From assembly GCA_022792495.1 (NCBI GenBank), contig JAAWBD010000021.1:1-43485 (forward strand): a DNA stretch of 43,485 nt. Direction: 5' to 3'. Source of the DNA: Oscillospiraceae bacterium. Its GTDB lineage: Bacteria > Bacillota > Clostridia > Oscillospirales > Oscillospiraceae. The notes below the pieces were generated by a model. It had not been told where the DNA came from and did not search any database. It saw only the letters and a program-made list of their open reading frames with translations. The stretch's first letter is position 1, and each line of letters opens with the position of its first letter. Below are positions 23,646-31,904 of this stretch, one piece after another. The translations under genes were made by a program, and so were the position numbers.

Positions 23646-24317
23646 ATGAAAGAAAACAATAAACTCTCTACTTTGACCCGCGGCATTATCAAGGAGAACC
23701 CCGTACTGGTGCTGGTGCTGGGCACCTGTCCCACCTTGGCCACCAGTACCAGCGTGTCCACCGCTATCGGCATGGGTATCGCCGCCACCATCGTTCTGAT
23801 CTGCTCCAATATCTTCATCTCCCTGCTGCGGAAGATCATTCCCGATTCTGTCCGGATCCCCTGCTATATCGTGGTCATCGCCGGCTTCGTGTCGGTGATC
23901 CAGATGCTGGTTCAGGCCTTCTTCCCCGATCTCTATACGGCTTTGGGCGTCTATCTGCCCCTGATCGTGGTCAACTGCATCATCCTGGGCCGGGCGGAGA
24001 TGTTTGCCAGCAAGCACAATCCTCTGGACTCCGCCCTGGACGGCGTGGGCATGGGCCTGGGCTTCACCCTGACCCTCACCCTCATGGCCACCATCCGCGA
24101 GGTGTTGGGCTCCGGCACTTGGTATGGCATCGAGATGCCCATCTTCTCCACCTACAATATTCCCATCCTGACCAAGCCTGCCGGCGGCTTCTTCGTCTTT
24201 GGCTGCATGGTGGCCCTGGTGGCCAAGCTCACCCACGGGAAGGTCAAGCATAGCACCACCGGCTGCGCCTCCTGCCCCAACGCAGAGGCCTGCGCCAAGC
24301 TGGCAAAGGAGGGTTAA
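23646..24317 (+). CDS. rnfE: RnfE, membrane subunit of the Rnf complex
   Basis: A 223-residue, six-helix membrane protein of the RnfE/NqrD family. NPVLVLVLGTCPTLA carries the conserved Cys that shares the membrane [2Fe-2S] cluster with RnfA; ALGVYLPLIVVNCIILGRAE is the second family signature with its Cys. A short Cys-rich tail (GCASCPNAEAC) extends past the last helix; this tail is not part of the core fold and may bind metal. AAAGGGGGC precedes ATG 23646. It sits 15 bases after rnfG and four before rnfA. Confidence 0.95.
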   Translation: MKENNKLSTLTRGIIKENPVLVLVLGTCPTLATSTSVSTAIGMGIAATIVLICSNIFISLLRKIIPDSVRIPCYIVVIAGFVSVIQMLVQAFFPDLYTALGVYLPLIVVNCIILGRAEMFASKHNPLDSALDGVGMGLGFTLTLTLMATIREVLGSGTWYGIEMPIFSTYNIPILTKPAGGFFVFGCMVALVAKLTHGKVKHSTTGCASCPNAEACAKLAKEG

Positions 24318-24320
24318 GGC

Positions 24321-24938
24321 ATGGACTTCAAGAATCTGCTCTTTATCATTATGAGCGCGGTGTTTGTCAACAACTATGTGCTCCAGAGGTTCCTGGGCAT
24401 CTGCCCCTTCCTGGGCGTCAGCAAAAAGCTGGATCAGGCCTCTGGCATGTCCATCGCTGTTATCTTCGTCATGATGCTGGCCACCGCCGTCACCTGGCCC
24501 ATCCAGCGTTTCCTGCTGGATCCCAACGATATGGGTTACCTTCAGACCGTGGTATTCATCCTGGTCATCGCCGCCCTGGTGCAGCTTGTGGAGATCATCC
24601 TGAAGAAGTACATTCCCGCCCTCTACAAGTCCCTGGGTATCTACCTGCCCCTTATCACCACCAACTGCGCTGTGCTGGGTGTTACCGTGCTCAACATCAC
24701 CGGCCCCTTCGTGGGTCAGGATACGCCCTACACCTTCCTGCAGTCTATGGCCAACTCTCTGGGCTCCGGACTAAGTTTCTTCCTGGCCATGATTCTCTTC
24801 GCTGGGATCCGTACCCGCACTGAGAGCTGCGAAGCTCCCGAGAGCTTCAAGGGCCTTCCCATCACACTGATCTCCGCCTCCATCCTGGCCGCCGCTTTCA
24901 ACGGCTTCGCCGGGGTGGTGGAGACACTGTTCGGTTAA
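24321..24938 (+). CDS. rnfA: RnfA, membrane subunit of the Rnf complex
   Basis: A 205-residue, six-helix membrane protein of the RnfA/NqrE family, inverted partner of RnfE. FVNNYVLQRFLGICPFLG with its Cys and LGIYLPLITTNCAVLGV are the family signatures that hold the in-membrane iron-sulfur cluster. Length is normal. It follows rnfE by three bases, and rnfB follows after 14 bases with its own AAGGGGG site. Confidence 0.95.
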   Translation: MDFKNLLFIIMSAVFVNNYVLQRFLGICPFLGVSKKLDQASGMSIAVIFVMMLATAVTWPIQRFLLDPNDMGYLQTVVFILVIAALVQLVEIILKKYIPALYKSLGIYLPLITTNCAVLGVTVLNITGPFVGQDTPYTFLQSMANSLGSGLSFFLAMILFAGIRTRTESCEAPESFKGLPITLISASILAAAFNGFAGVVETLFG

Positions 24939-24952
24939 GGGGGTAACAAGAC

Positions 24953-25759
24953 ATGAATCCTGTTGTGCTTGCCGTCCTTTCCGTGACGGTCATCGCATTT
25001 CTGTGCGCCGTCATGCTGGTCATCGCCTCTAAGGTCATGGCCGTTCCCGAGGATCCCCTCTTCCCCGCCGTCCGCGAGTGCCTGCCCGGCGCCAACTGCG
25101 GCGCCTGCGGCTACGCCGGCTGTGACGGCTATGCCAAGGCCCTGGCCACCGGTGAGGAGAAGCGTACCAACCTCTGCGTTCCCGGCGGAGACGGTACCGC
25201 CGCCAACATCGCCGGCGTGCTGGGCGTAGAGGCCGAGGACGTGGTGGAGATGATGGCCGCCGTATTCTGCGGCGGCGACTGCACCCTGGCCCCTGAGCGG
25301 GCCGACTACCAGGGCGCCAGAACCTGCGCCGCCGCCAAGCTCCTCTCCGGCGGCCCCAAGGCCTGCCCCTACGGCTGTCTTGGCTTTGGCGACTGCGCCA
25401 ATGTCTGCCCGGTGGGAGCCATCTCCATCGTCAAGGGCATCGCTGTGGTGGATCCCAAGGTCTGTATCGGCTGCGGCCTGTGCTCCAAGACCTGCCCCAA
25501 CCACATCATCCACATGATCCCCCAGGTGCAGAAGGTCTTTGACCGTTGCTCCAACCCCAACATGGGTAAGCCAGTTATGGATGTGTGCAAGGCGGGCTGT
25601 ATTGGCTGTACCAAGTGTGCCAAGGTCTGCCCCGAGGGGGCCATCACCATGGAGGGTAATCTGGCCCATGTGGATCACAGCAAGTGTACCGGCTGTGGTT
25701 CCTGTGTGGAAAACTGCCCCACAAAATCCATCCAGTTTGTGGACTGGAAAAAGGACTGA
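24953..25759 (+). CDS. rnfB: RnfB, multi-cluster ferredoxin-oxidising subunit of the Rnf complex
   Basis: A 268-residue protein with one N-terminal membrane helix, then an Fe-S domain (NCGACGYAGCDGY and a later Cys) and four ferredoxin-like motifs: CPYGCLGFGDCANVCP, CIGCGLCSKTCP, CIGCTKCAKVCP and CTGCGSCVENCP. RnfB is the entry point for electrons from reduced ferredoxin. It is the last gene of the operon; a strong terminator starts 13 bases after the stop. Confidence 0.95.
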   Translation: MNPVVLAVLSVTVIAFLCAVMLVIASKVMAVPEDPLFPAVRECLPGANCGACGYAGCDGYAKALATGEEKRTNLCVPGGDGTAANIAGVLGVEAEDVVEMMAAVFCGGDCTLAPERADYQGARTCAAAKLLSGGPKACPYGCLGFGDCANVCPVGAISIVKGIAVVDPKVCIGCGLCSKTCPNHIIHMIPQVQKVFDRCSNPNMGKPVMDVCKAGCIGCTKCAKVCPEGAITMEGNLAHVDHSKCTGCGSCVENCPTKSIQFVDWKKD

Positions 25760-25771
25760 GCATCTCCTTTC

Positions 25772-25807
25772 AGCCCCTCCGCCATATTCCTGGCGGAGGG
25801 GCTTTTT
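25772..25807 (+). terminator. Rho-independent terminator of the rnf operon
   Basis: AGCCCCTCCGCC and GGCGGAGGGGCT form a perfect 12-bp stem with an eight-base loop, followed by five T. Confidence 0.92.
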
Positions 25808-25853
25808 CTATCCCTATCCGGAAAAGAAAATCCAAAACCTCCCCTCCCCCCTG

Positions 25854-25882
25854 TTGCCTTTTTTCTCTTTCCGTACTATAAT
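25854..25882 (+). promoter_or_regulatory. Promoter of the fumarate-reductase-like gene
   Basis: TTGCCT (25854-25859), a 17-base spacer and a perfect TATAAT (25877-25882). The start should lie near 25889, about 50 bases before the ATG, so this gene is transcribed apart from the rnf operon. Confidence 0.7.
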
Positions 25883-25938
25883 TTTGAGACACATAGGAAA
25901 AGATACGCAGCAACCGCATGATAAAGGAGCCTACCGGA

Positions 25939-27792
25939 ATGAAAAAACGATTCCTCCCCCTGCTTTTGGCCGGGATCCTGACCTGCTCTCTGTCCGCCTG
26001 TAACAGCCAGGGCCAGCCCCCCTCCGGCGAAACCGCCGAAGGTATGGGGCAGGGCTACGGCGGGGTGATCCGGGTGAAGGTCACCCTCTCCGCCGACAAG
26101 AGCCAAATTGAGGAGATCGACCTGACTGAGAACAATGAGACCCCCGAGATCGGCGGCAAGGCCATGGGTTTGCTCACCGACTCCATCCTAAAGGAGCAGA
26201 CCGTCAATCTGGATGCCATCAGCGGAGCCACCCTGGCCTCCCAGGGCTTCCTCACCGCTGTAAAGGGCGCTTTGACCGCCGCGGGCGCAGATCTCAACAA
26301 CTTCAATACCCCGGTAGATCACAGCGGCGAAGAACAGACCCTGGAGGTAGATGTGGTCATTGTGGGGGCCGGCGGGGCCGGCATGACCGCCGGTATCGCC
26401 GCGGCCCGGGCCGGCAGCAAAGTTGTCATTCTGGAGAAAACTGCCATGTCCGGCGGCAACTCTGTCCGCTCTACCGGCGGCATGAATGCGGCAGAGACAA
26501 AATATCAGAACGATAACGGCTGGAATGAGGCCGCAGGGGTGGAAAAGGCCCTGGAGGCCGCCGAAGCATACCCGGCCCTGGCTAAACTGGCCCAAACCGT
26601 ACGGCAGGAGTATAACAGCTGGAGATCCTCCCCCAAGGGATATTTTGACTCCACAAACCTTTTTATCCTGGACACCATGATCGGCGGAAAGGCCATCAAT
26701 GACCTGGATCTGGTCACCACCCTGGCAGAGCGCTCTGCCGATGCCATCGACTGGCTGGACAGCATTGGAGCCTCCCTCCACAGTGTAGGGGCCTTCGGCG
26801 GCGCCTCCGTCAGACGGATCCACCGGCCTGTCAGCCCTGAGGGGAAGATCCTCTCCGTCGGCTCCTATTTGGTGCCGATCCTGGAGCAGGGCTGTATTGA
26901 CAATGGGGTGGATATCATCTTCAATGCCCCCGTCACCGAGATCCTTATGCAGGATGGAAAGGCTGTTGGCGTAAGGGCCGAGGGGTATACCGTCAACGCC
27001 CAAGCCGTGGTGTTGGCCACCGGGGGCTTTGGCGCCAACCTGGAGATGGTGGCCCAGCTGAAGCCTGAGCTGAAGGGCTTTGTCACCACCAACGCTCCCA
27101 GCATCACCGGCGACGGCATCCGGCTGGCTCAGGCTGTGGGGGCCGCCACCGTAGATATGGATCAGATCCAGATCCACCCCACTGTAGAGCAAAAAACCTC
27201 CGCCCTTATCACCGAGGGCCTCCGGGGCGACGGTGCCATTCTGGTCAACCAGGAGGGTCAGCGGTTCTGCGACGAAGTGGGCACCCGGGACGCCGTCTCT
27301 GCCGCGGAACTGGTTCAGACCGGCAGTTATGCCTACCTGATCGTAGATCAGCGGATGGCGGAGGCCTCCGATGTTATTGCTGGCTATATCAAAAAGGGAT
27401 ATGCCACACTGGGGGATACCCCAGGCCAGTTGGCCGAGTCCCTTGAGATCCCTGCGGAGGCCTTCACCGACACCATTGACCGCTGGAATGCCGCCGTGGC
27501 CGCCGGCCGGGATGGGGACTTTGGCCGAACCAGCTTCGCCGCTCCTTTGGATACCGCCCCTTACTATGCCATTCGGGTCGCCCCTGGGGTACACCATACC
27601 ATGGGCGGCGTTAAGATTGATCCCACCGCCCAAGTGTTAGATTCCAAGGATATCCCCATTCCCGGCCTCTTCGCTGCCGGAGAGGTCACCGGCGGTATCC
27701 ATGGCGCCAATCGGCTGGGCGGCAACGCCGTGGCTGATTTCGTGGTATTTGGCCAAATAGCCGGAGAAAGCGCTGCAGCCTACGAAAAGTGA
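25939..27792 (+). CDS. Exported FMN-FAD flavoprotein reductase, fumarate-reductase-like (lipoprotein)
   Basis: A 617-residue protein. Lipobox LSAC (Cys21) anchors it outside the membrane. An FMN_bind domain (about 38-112) has SGAT (95-98) for ApbE flavinylation, and an FAD_binding_2 domain starts with VGAGGAG (142-148). The reductase site matches flavocytochrome c fumarate reductases: QIHPT, EGLRGDGA, EVGTRDAV, HHTMGGV and GGIHGANRLGGN, giving the His and Arg set that binds the dicarboxylate and donates the proton. No heme domain is present; the covalent FMN replaces it. ATG 25939 follows AAGGAG. Fumarate or a close enoate is the best guess; urocanate-type enzymes normally change one of these residues. 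Confidence 0.85.
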   Translation: MKKRFLPLLLAGILTCSLSACNSQGQPPSGETAEGMGQGYGGVIRVKVTLSADKSQIEEIDLTENNETPEIGGKAMGLLTDSILKEQTVNLDAISGATLASQGFLTAVKGALTAAGADLNNFNTPVDHSGEEQTLEVDVVIVGAGGAGMTAGIAAARAGSKVVILEKTAMSGGNSVRSTGGMNAAETKYQNDNGWNEAAGVEKALEAAEAYPALAKLAQTVRQEYNSWRSSPKGYFDSTNLFILDTMIGGKAINDLDLVTTLAERSADAIDWLDSIGASLHSVGAFGGASVRRIHRPVSPEGKILSVGSYLVPILEQGCIDNGVDIIFNAPVTEILMQDGKAVGVRAEGYTVNAQAVVLATGGFGANLEMVAQLKPELKGFVTTNAPSITGDGIRLAQAVGAATVDMDQIQIHPTVEQKTSALITEGLRGDGAILVNQEGQRFCDEVGTRDAVSAAELVQTGSYAYLIVDQRMAEASDVIAGYIKKGYATLGDTPGQLAESLEIPAEAFTDTIDRWNAAVAAGRDGDFGRTSFAAPLDTAPYYAIRVAPGVHHTMGGVKIDPTAQVLDSKDIPIPGLFAAGEVTGGIHGANRLGGNAVADFVVFGQIAGESAAAYEK

Positions 27793-27809
27793 ACCGCCCC
27801 AACCCGAAC

Positions 27810-27845
27810 AAAAGCCGGGAGCCATACAGCAGGCTCCCGGCTTTT
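27810..27845. terminator. Bidirectional terminator between reductase and LacI-family genes
   Basis: AAAAGCCGGGAGCC pairs with GGCTCCCGGCTTTT across an eight-base loop; A and T tracts allow use from both sides of this convergent pair. Confidence 0.92.
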
Positions 27846-27850
27846 CATGT

Positions 27851-28921
27851 TCATTTTTTTCTGGCGGTAGAGGCTCTCGTTACAAGGGATACGTCCACCC
27901 TCATATCCTCTACATCCCTTTCTCCCGCCAGCAGTCTGTTCAGCAGCCGCACAGCCTGGCGGCCCATCTCTCCGGTCTGCTGGTGAATTGTGGTCAGCGC
28001 CGGGGTCACATACTCCGCCCCAGGCACATCGTCAAACCCCACTACAGAGATATCCTCTGGTACCCGGTAGCCCTGCTCCCGGAAAGTCTGTATCATCCCG
28101 ATGGCGGAGTGATCGTTGGGGGCTACCACCCCATCCACTGTCTGCTCCAATAGGATCTCCTGTGCGGCTCTGATCCCATGCTCCCTTCCAAAGCCGCTCA
28201 GAAATAACTGAGATTCCTGGAAGGACTCCCCGCTCTCCTCCAAGGCTCTTCGAAAGCCCAGAAAGCGGTCTGTGGCGATATAGGCCCCTGCATTGGGAGA
28301 GCTCAGCAAATCAAAGAAATCCTCCCTCTTGCGAATATAGACCTCCCCTCCCCTTCGAGGAAGGAGCCCAGCCACAAAGGCTGGGCGGATCCGCCCCAGG
28401 CTCAGAAGATAACGGCAGGCCAGATAGCCGCTTTTCTCATTGTCGGAATACACACAGGGAGCGGAAAATCCCAGGGTTCTGCGGCCCACACCCACAATGG
28501 GTATATCCTTAAAATATTCCAACTCCCGCAGAGGCAAGCCCACATGGCGGGGCAAATAGATGATCCCGTCCAAAGGTTTATTCCCCAAATTGGAGATGGC
28601 CGCCATCTCCTCCTCCTCGGTCACATAGGCTGGAGAGAGTATAACACTCTGCCCATTTTGGGCGCATTCCTCCACAATTCCAGAGAGAATACTGCCAAAA
28701 CTGGGCGACAACATAGGGATAATTGCCCCGATCACCCCAGAGGAGCTGCGCCGTATCCCTTGGGCCAGAGGATTGGGCCGATAGTTCAGCCGCTCCATCA
28801 CACCCAGCACCCGCTCCCGGGTCTCACGCCCAACGGTCTTTGGATTGTTGAGTACCCGGGACACAGTGGCGATCGAAACCCCCGCCGCCTGGGCAACATC
28901 CACAATGGACGCCACTCTCAC
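27851..28921 (-). CDS. LacI/GalR-family transcriptional regulator
   Basis: A 356-residue repressor. The N-terminal helix-turn-helix and hinge are plain: SIVDVAQAAGVSIATVSRVLNN and then YRPNPLAQGIRRSSS. A periplasmic-binding-protein-like ligand domain follows, with GVIGAIIP, DGVVAPNDHSAIG and SVVGFDDVPGAEYVTPALTT. Start is GTG 28921 or the GTG six bases inside, which has better spacing from AGGGGGG. Transcribed away from the second reductase gene, with promoters that overlap. Family regulators bind sugars or other small molecules; here the ligand is likely linked to the reductase substrate. A CcpA role is unlikely from its position and single target. Confidence 0.92.
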   Translation of the reverse strand: MRVASIVDVAQAAGVSIATVSRVLNNPKTVGRETRERVLGVMERLNYRPNPLAQGIRRSSSGVIGAIIPMLSPSFGSILSGIVEECAQNGQSVILSPAYVTEEEEMAAISNLGNKPLDGIIYLPRHVGLPLRELEYFKDIPIVGVGRRTLGFSAPCVYSDNEKSGYLACRYLLSLGRIRPAFVAGLLPRRGGEVYIRKREDFFDLLSSPNAGAYIATDRFLGFRRALEESGESFQESQLFLSGFGREHGIRAAQEILLEQTVDGVVAPNDHSAIGMIQTFREQGYRVPEDISVVGFDDVPGAEYVTPALTTIHQQTGEMGRQAVRLLNRLLAGERDVEDMRVDVSLVTRASTARKK

Positions 28922-28963
28922 CCCCCCTTTCTCTTCCGGATCGTCCGACTATTTTCTAATTTG

Positions 28964-28992
28964 AGCATACCACAGGAAAATCTTCTTGACAA
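28964..28992 (-). promoter_or_regulatory. Promoter of the LacI-family gene
   Basis: On the minus strand TTGTCA (28992-28987), a 17-base spacer and TATGCT (28969-28964). Its -35 box overlaps the -35 box of the opposite promoter by five bases, so the two probably compete for polymerase. Confidence 0.65.
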
Positions 28993-29014
28993 GCCCTTCC
29001 AAGTGATTTATAAT
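28986..29014 (+). promoter_or_regulatory. Consensus sigma-A promoter of the second reductase gene
   Basis: TTGACA (28986-28991), exactly 17 bases, TATAAT (29009-29014): a perfect match to the consensus. Such a strong promoter usually needs tight repression, which the operator just downstream supplies. Confidence 0.9.
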
Positions 29015-29019
29015 TCACA

Positions 29020-29035
29020 ATGAAAACGTTTTCAT
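29020..29035. promoter_or_regulatory. Perfect palindromic LacI-family operator
   Basis: ATGAAAACGTTTTCAT is a 16-bp perfect palindrome with the central CG typical of LacI/GalR operators. It begins five bases after the -10 box and covers the expected start site, so a bound repressor blocks initiation. A weaker half-match (GGCAACGTTTT) lies near 29078-29090. Confidence 0.85.
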
Positions 29036-29115
29036 ATTCTGATTTATGCTGTGTCCAATATCTGTTGTTATCAGAAATGGCAACGTTTTAAAACTATTGT
29101 AAGGAGAGAATGAGC

Positions 29116-31209
29116 ATGAAGAAAAGGATCACAGCCCTGGCGCTGGCCTTTGTCATGGTCATGGGCTCGGTTGCTTTGGCAGCCGGGACGGAGAAGTCCA
29201 TCACCGTCACCTCCATGACTTTGAACATCAACGGCCAGCAAGTCATCCCCACCAAATCTAACGGAGCCACCGCCGAGGTTTTTGCCTACGACGGTGCCAC
29301 CTATGTGCCTTTGCGCTACCTCAGTGAGCTGCTTGGCATTCAGGTCGAGTGGGATCCCCAGGATCCCAGCACCGCCAAGCTGATCAACGTCCCCACAAAT
29401 ATTAAGACCGCTGCCGCCACCACCACCGGCTTCCACGGTGAAGTGACCGTCACCCTCTCTGTAGAGGGGGATAAGCTGACCAACGTCACCGTGGTGGGCG
29501 AGGAGGAGACCATCGGCATCGGCTCCGAGGCCGTGGCCCATATGGGCGAGCGGATGCTGGCCGCCAATTCGGTAGAGATCGACACTATGTCTGGCTGTAC
29601 CGTCACCAGCGCCGCCATCCGCTATGCCGCCTCTCAGGCTCTGGCCAAGACCGGTGCCACCCTGACTCCGGTGGAACCCGCCAAGGTGTCCACCGAGGTA
29701 CAGGAGCACACCGCCGACGTGATCGTGGTGGGCGCCGGCGGAGCCGGCCTCATCGCTGCCGCCACCGCCGCGGAGGAGGGCGCCTCTGTCATTGTGCTGG
29801 AAAAGGAATCCATCATGGGGGGCAATACCGTTCGCTCCGAGGGCTTCTCCGGTTTTATGCCCAGTGGGGAATTTGATGAGAGCAAGGTTCCCGAGATGAC
29901 CGAGGGCCTGGAGCAGATGCTCAGCCGCTATATCGACTACAAGACCGACGACCCCGAGCTCAAAGCCCTGCAGGATACGGTAAAAAAGCAGTACGAGGAT
30001 CGGAAGGCCGCTGGAAACAACAAGGTTCTGTGCACCCCTGAGCTTCACGCTCTCTATACCGTCATCGGCGGCGATGGCGTCGGCCGGGTGGATCTGGCCC
30101 TGGCTTTGGCCCAGAATGACAACGAGGCTCACGCCTGGCTCACCACCCTGCCCGGTATGGAGGGCTCCTACCTCCGCCTGGGTGCTGCCAGCGTAGGCAC
30201 GGGCAACGGCGGTCTGTGGGTCAACGGCGGTATGCTGATGGCCCCTGAGGGAAAGCGCTACAGCGCCTATGACAAGTTCATTTACGCCCCCTATACTGAC
30301 CTGTCCAATCACGGCGGTGAGGTCGTGCTGGAGATGGAGGCCACCGAGCTGATCCAGAGCAGCAACCGGGTCACCGGCGTCAAGGCCACTGGCAGAGACG
30401 GCAGTCAGCACGTATACTATGGCACCAAGGGCGTGATCCTGGCTACTGGCGGATACGGCGCCAATGCCGAGATGGTTTTGGAGCACGGTGGGATCACCTG
30501 TAAGCTCACCACCGACGGCCCCGGCACCACCGGCGACGGTATCGTCATGGCCCAGGCCATCGGAGCCGGTACCGAGGGTATGGATTATGTCCAGCTCCAT
30601 ATGCACGGTACCCCTGTCACCGGCCTTCTCTCCAAGGTTCACGGCAGCACCACCAACCCCATCTATGTGAATATTGAGGGCAAACGTTTTGTCAATGAGA
30701 ACGGCACCCGTGCCGAGCTCTCCAACGCCACCCTGAAGCAGACCGGAGAAAAAATGTACTCCATCTTTGACTCCCGCAACTCCAGCGACCTTATCGAGGC
30801 CGAGGTGGGCCACGAGGTCTATAAGGCGGATACCCTGGAGGAGCTGGCCGACATGGTGGGTATCAACAAGGAGAATCTTCTCTCCACTGTGAAGGAGTAT
30901 AACGCCGCCGTCACCGAAAACCGCTATGATCTGGAGCCTGGCCGCTTTGTCTACGGCTACACCATCGAGGAGGGGCCCTTCTACTGTACTCCCCTGACCC
31001 CCACCATCCACCATACCATGGGCGGCGTAGCCATTGATACCCAGGCCCGGGTGATGGACACCAAGGGAGCGGCCATCGACGGCCTCTACGCCTGCGGCGA
31101 GGTTACCGGCGGTATCCACGGCAGCAACCGGGGCGCCGGCCAGGCCCTTACCGACTGTCTCGTTTTCGGCCATATCGCCGGCCAGACCGTCCTGTCCGAT
31201 AATCCCTGA
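29116..31209 (+). CDS. Exported FMN-FAD flavoprotein reductase with altered active site
   Basis: A 697-residue protein from ATG 29116, nine bases past AAGGAG (an ATG at 29110 is too close). Signal peptide MKKRITALALAFVMVMG, then a copper-amine-oxidase-N-like stalk domain (GATYVPLRYLSELLG), an FMN_bind domain with SGCT in place of SGAT, and an FAD_binding_2 domain (VGAGGAG). The reductase site keeps GTRAE, HHTMGG and GGIHGSNR, but QxHPT has become QLHMHGTP, the Arg of the RGDG loop is absent, and NRLGGN has become NRGAGQ. So it reduces something other than fumarate, perhaps an aromatic or larger enoate. Expression is probably induced through the adjacent LacI-family regulator. A terminator follows 15 bases after the stop. 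Confidence 0.87.
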   Translation: MKKRITALALAFVMVMGSVALAAGTEKSITVTSMTLNINGQQVIPTKSNGATAEVFAYDGATYVPLRYLSELLGIQVEWDPQDPSTAKLINVPTNIKTAAATTTGFHGEVTVTLSVEGDKLTNVTVVGEEETIGIGSEAVAHMGERMLAANSVEIDTMSGCTVTSAAIRYAASQALAKTGATLTPVEPAKVSTEVQEHTADVIVVGAGGAGLIAAATAAEEGASVIVLEKESIMGGNTVRSEGFSGFMPSGEFDESKVPEMTEGLEQMLSRYIDYKTDDPELKALQDTVKKQYEDRKAAGNNKVLCTPELHALYTVIGGDGVGRVDLALALAQNDNEAHAWLTTLPGMEGSYLRLGAASVGTGNGGLWVNGGMLMAPEGKRYSAYDKFIYAPYTDLSNHGGEVVLEMEATELIQSSNRVTGVKATGRDGSQHVYYGTKGVILATGGYGANAEMVLEHGGITCKLTTDGPGTTGDGIVMAQAIGAGTEGMDYVQLHMHGTPVTGLLSKVHGSTTNPIYVNIEGKRFVNENGTRAELSNATLKQTGEKMYSIFDSRNSSDLIEAEVGHEVYKADTLEELADMVGINKENLLSTVKEYNAAVTENRYDLEPGRFVYGYTIEEGPFYCTPLTPTIHHTMGGVAIDTQARVMDTKGAAIDGLYACGEVTGGIHGSNRGAGQALTDCLVFGHIAGQTVLSDNP

Positions 31210-31224
31210 TCTTCCCTTTCATAC

Positions 31225-31261
31225 AAAGAAGCGTCCCCGGTTCAACCGGGGACGCTTCTTT
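31225..31261 (+). terminator. Rho-independent terminator of the second reductase gene
   Basis: AAAGAAGCGTCCCCGGTT pairs with its complement around a tiny CAA-type loop, ending in a short T-run. Confidence 0.9.
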
Positions 31262-31465
31262 CTTAGAATAACCTTGGCAAAACCCTGAGTTGCCCCATCC
31301 CCGGCTTTGCTCTCAAGAGGTGAAAGCTCTCCTAAAACCCGATAGCAATGGGGGGAGTATTGGGTTTGATCATCCACAGTACTTTCTTCTCTCCGAAAGC
31401 AACCGTTCCTAATACAGCTAAGAAAAAAGATTTTTCAAGGAATCTTTCTTTTTTTCAGAAGGGGG

Positions 31466-31493
31466 TTGACGAATCCTAAAAATCTGGTATAAT
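31466..31493 (+). promoter_or_regulatory. Promoter of tRNA-Ser
   Basis: TTGACG (31466-31471), a 16-base spacer and TATAAT (31488-31493), 44 bases before the tRNA. The 200 bases between this and the preceding terminator contain no gene. Confidence 0.75.
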
Positions 31494-31536
31494 TATTGTC
31501 GCTGTCCAACTTGGTTGGAAGCAGTATTTATGACCT

Positions 31537-31627
31537 GCAGTGGTATCGAAGTGGTCATAACGAGCACGATTGGAAATCGTGTAGCCGTTAACCCGGCTCG
31601 AGGGTTCGAATCCCTCCCACTGCGCCA
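31537..31627 (+). tRNA. tRNA-Ser (anticodon GGA)
   Basis: A 91-nt class II tRNA that folds fully: acceptor GCAGTGG with CCACTGC, D-arm TCG/CGA, anticodon stem CACGA/TCGTG around TTGGAAA (GGA anticodon), a long variable arm AGCCG/CGGCT, T-arm GAGGG-TTCGAAT-CCCTC, discriminator G and encoded CCA. It reads Ser codons UCC and UCU. Minus-strand open frames across it are antisense artefacts. Confidence 0.97.
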
Positions 31628-31638
31628 GAAAAGAAAGA

Positions 31639-31680
31639 CGGTATAGATGCCACTGGTGAAAAGCCAGTGGCATCTACCGT
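31639..31680 (+). terminator. Hairpin after tRNA-Ser
   Basis: ACGGTA plus AGATGCCACTGG pairs with CCAGTGGCATCT plus ACCGT around a short loop, 11 bases after the tRNA. The T-run is weak (TTTCT), but the stem is long enough to end transcription. Confidence 0.7.
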
Positions 31681-31797
31681 TTCTGGGTATTCTGAGTCCC
31701 ATAAATTCATAGCTAAAACAAAAGATGCCATACCGATTTTTGTGAATCCGGGTGGATTCGAACCGTACCATTGAGATTAATATAGAAGAAAACATCC

Positions 31798-31836
31798 AGC
31801 GCCCTTTTTGAAATCCAAAAAGGGCGCTATTTTTTT
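31798..31836 (+). terminator. Strong rho-independent terminator
   Basis: AGCGCCCTTTTTG pairs with CAAAAAGGGCGCT, then seven T. No gene ends before it on the plus strand after the tRNA, so it is either a second tRNA terminator or left from a deleted gene. The stretch between the two hairpins holds a small GAATCC-GGGT-GGATTC stem. Confidence 0.85.
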
Positions 31837-31904
31837 ATCCACAAATCAAGATGCTGGTTTGCAGGTCAATACAACTCTCAAAAAATGAATTTGGAGGTAC
31901 TTAA

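Noticed and set aside
21462..24251. A 929-codon minus-strand open frame rich in Gly and His
   Set aside because: It is antisense to rnfD, rnfG and rnfE. In this GC-rich coding the complementary frame stays open by codon bias; it lacks a recognisable domain.
29071..31173. A 700-codon minus-strand open frame
   Set aside because: Antisense shadow of the second reductase gene, with the same Gly/His-rich composition and no start signal.
31476..31795. Minus-strand frames with WEGFEPSSRVNG and RSGRDSNPRA
   Set aside because: These are the well-known false proteins read from the antisense of tRNA-Ser.
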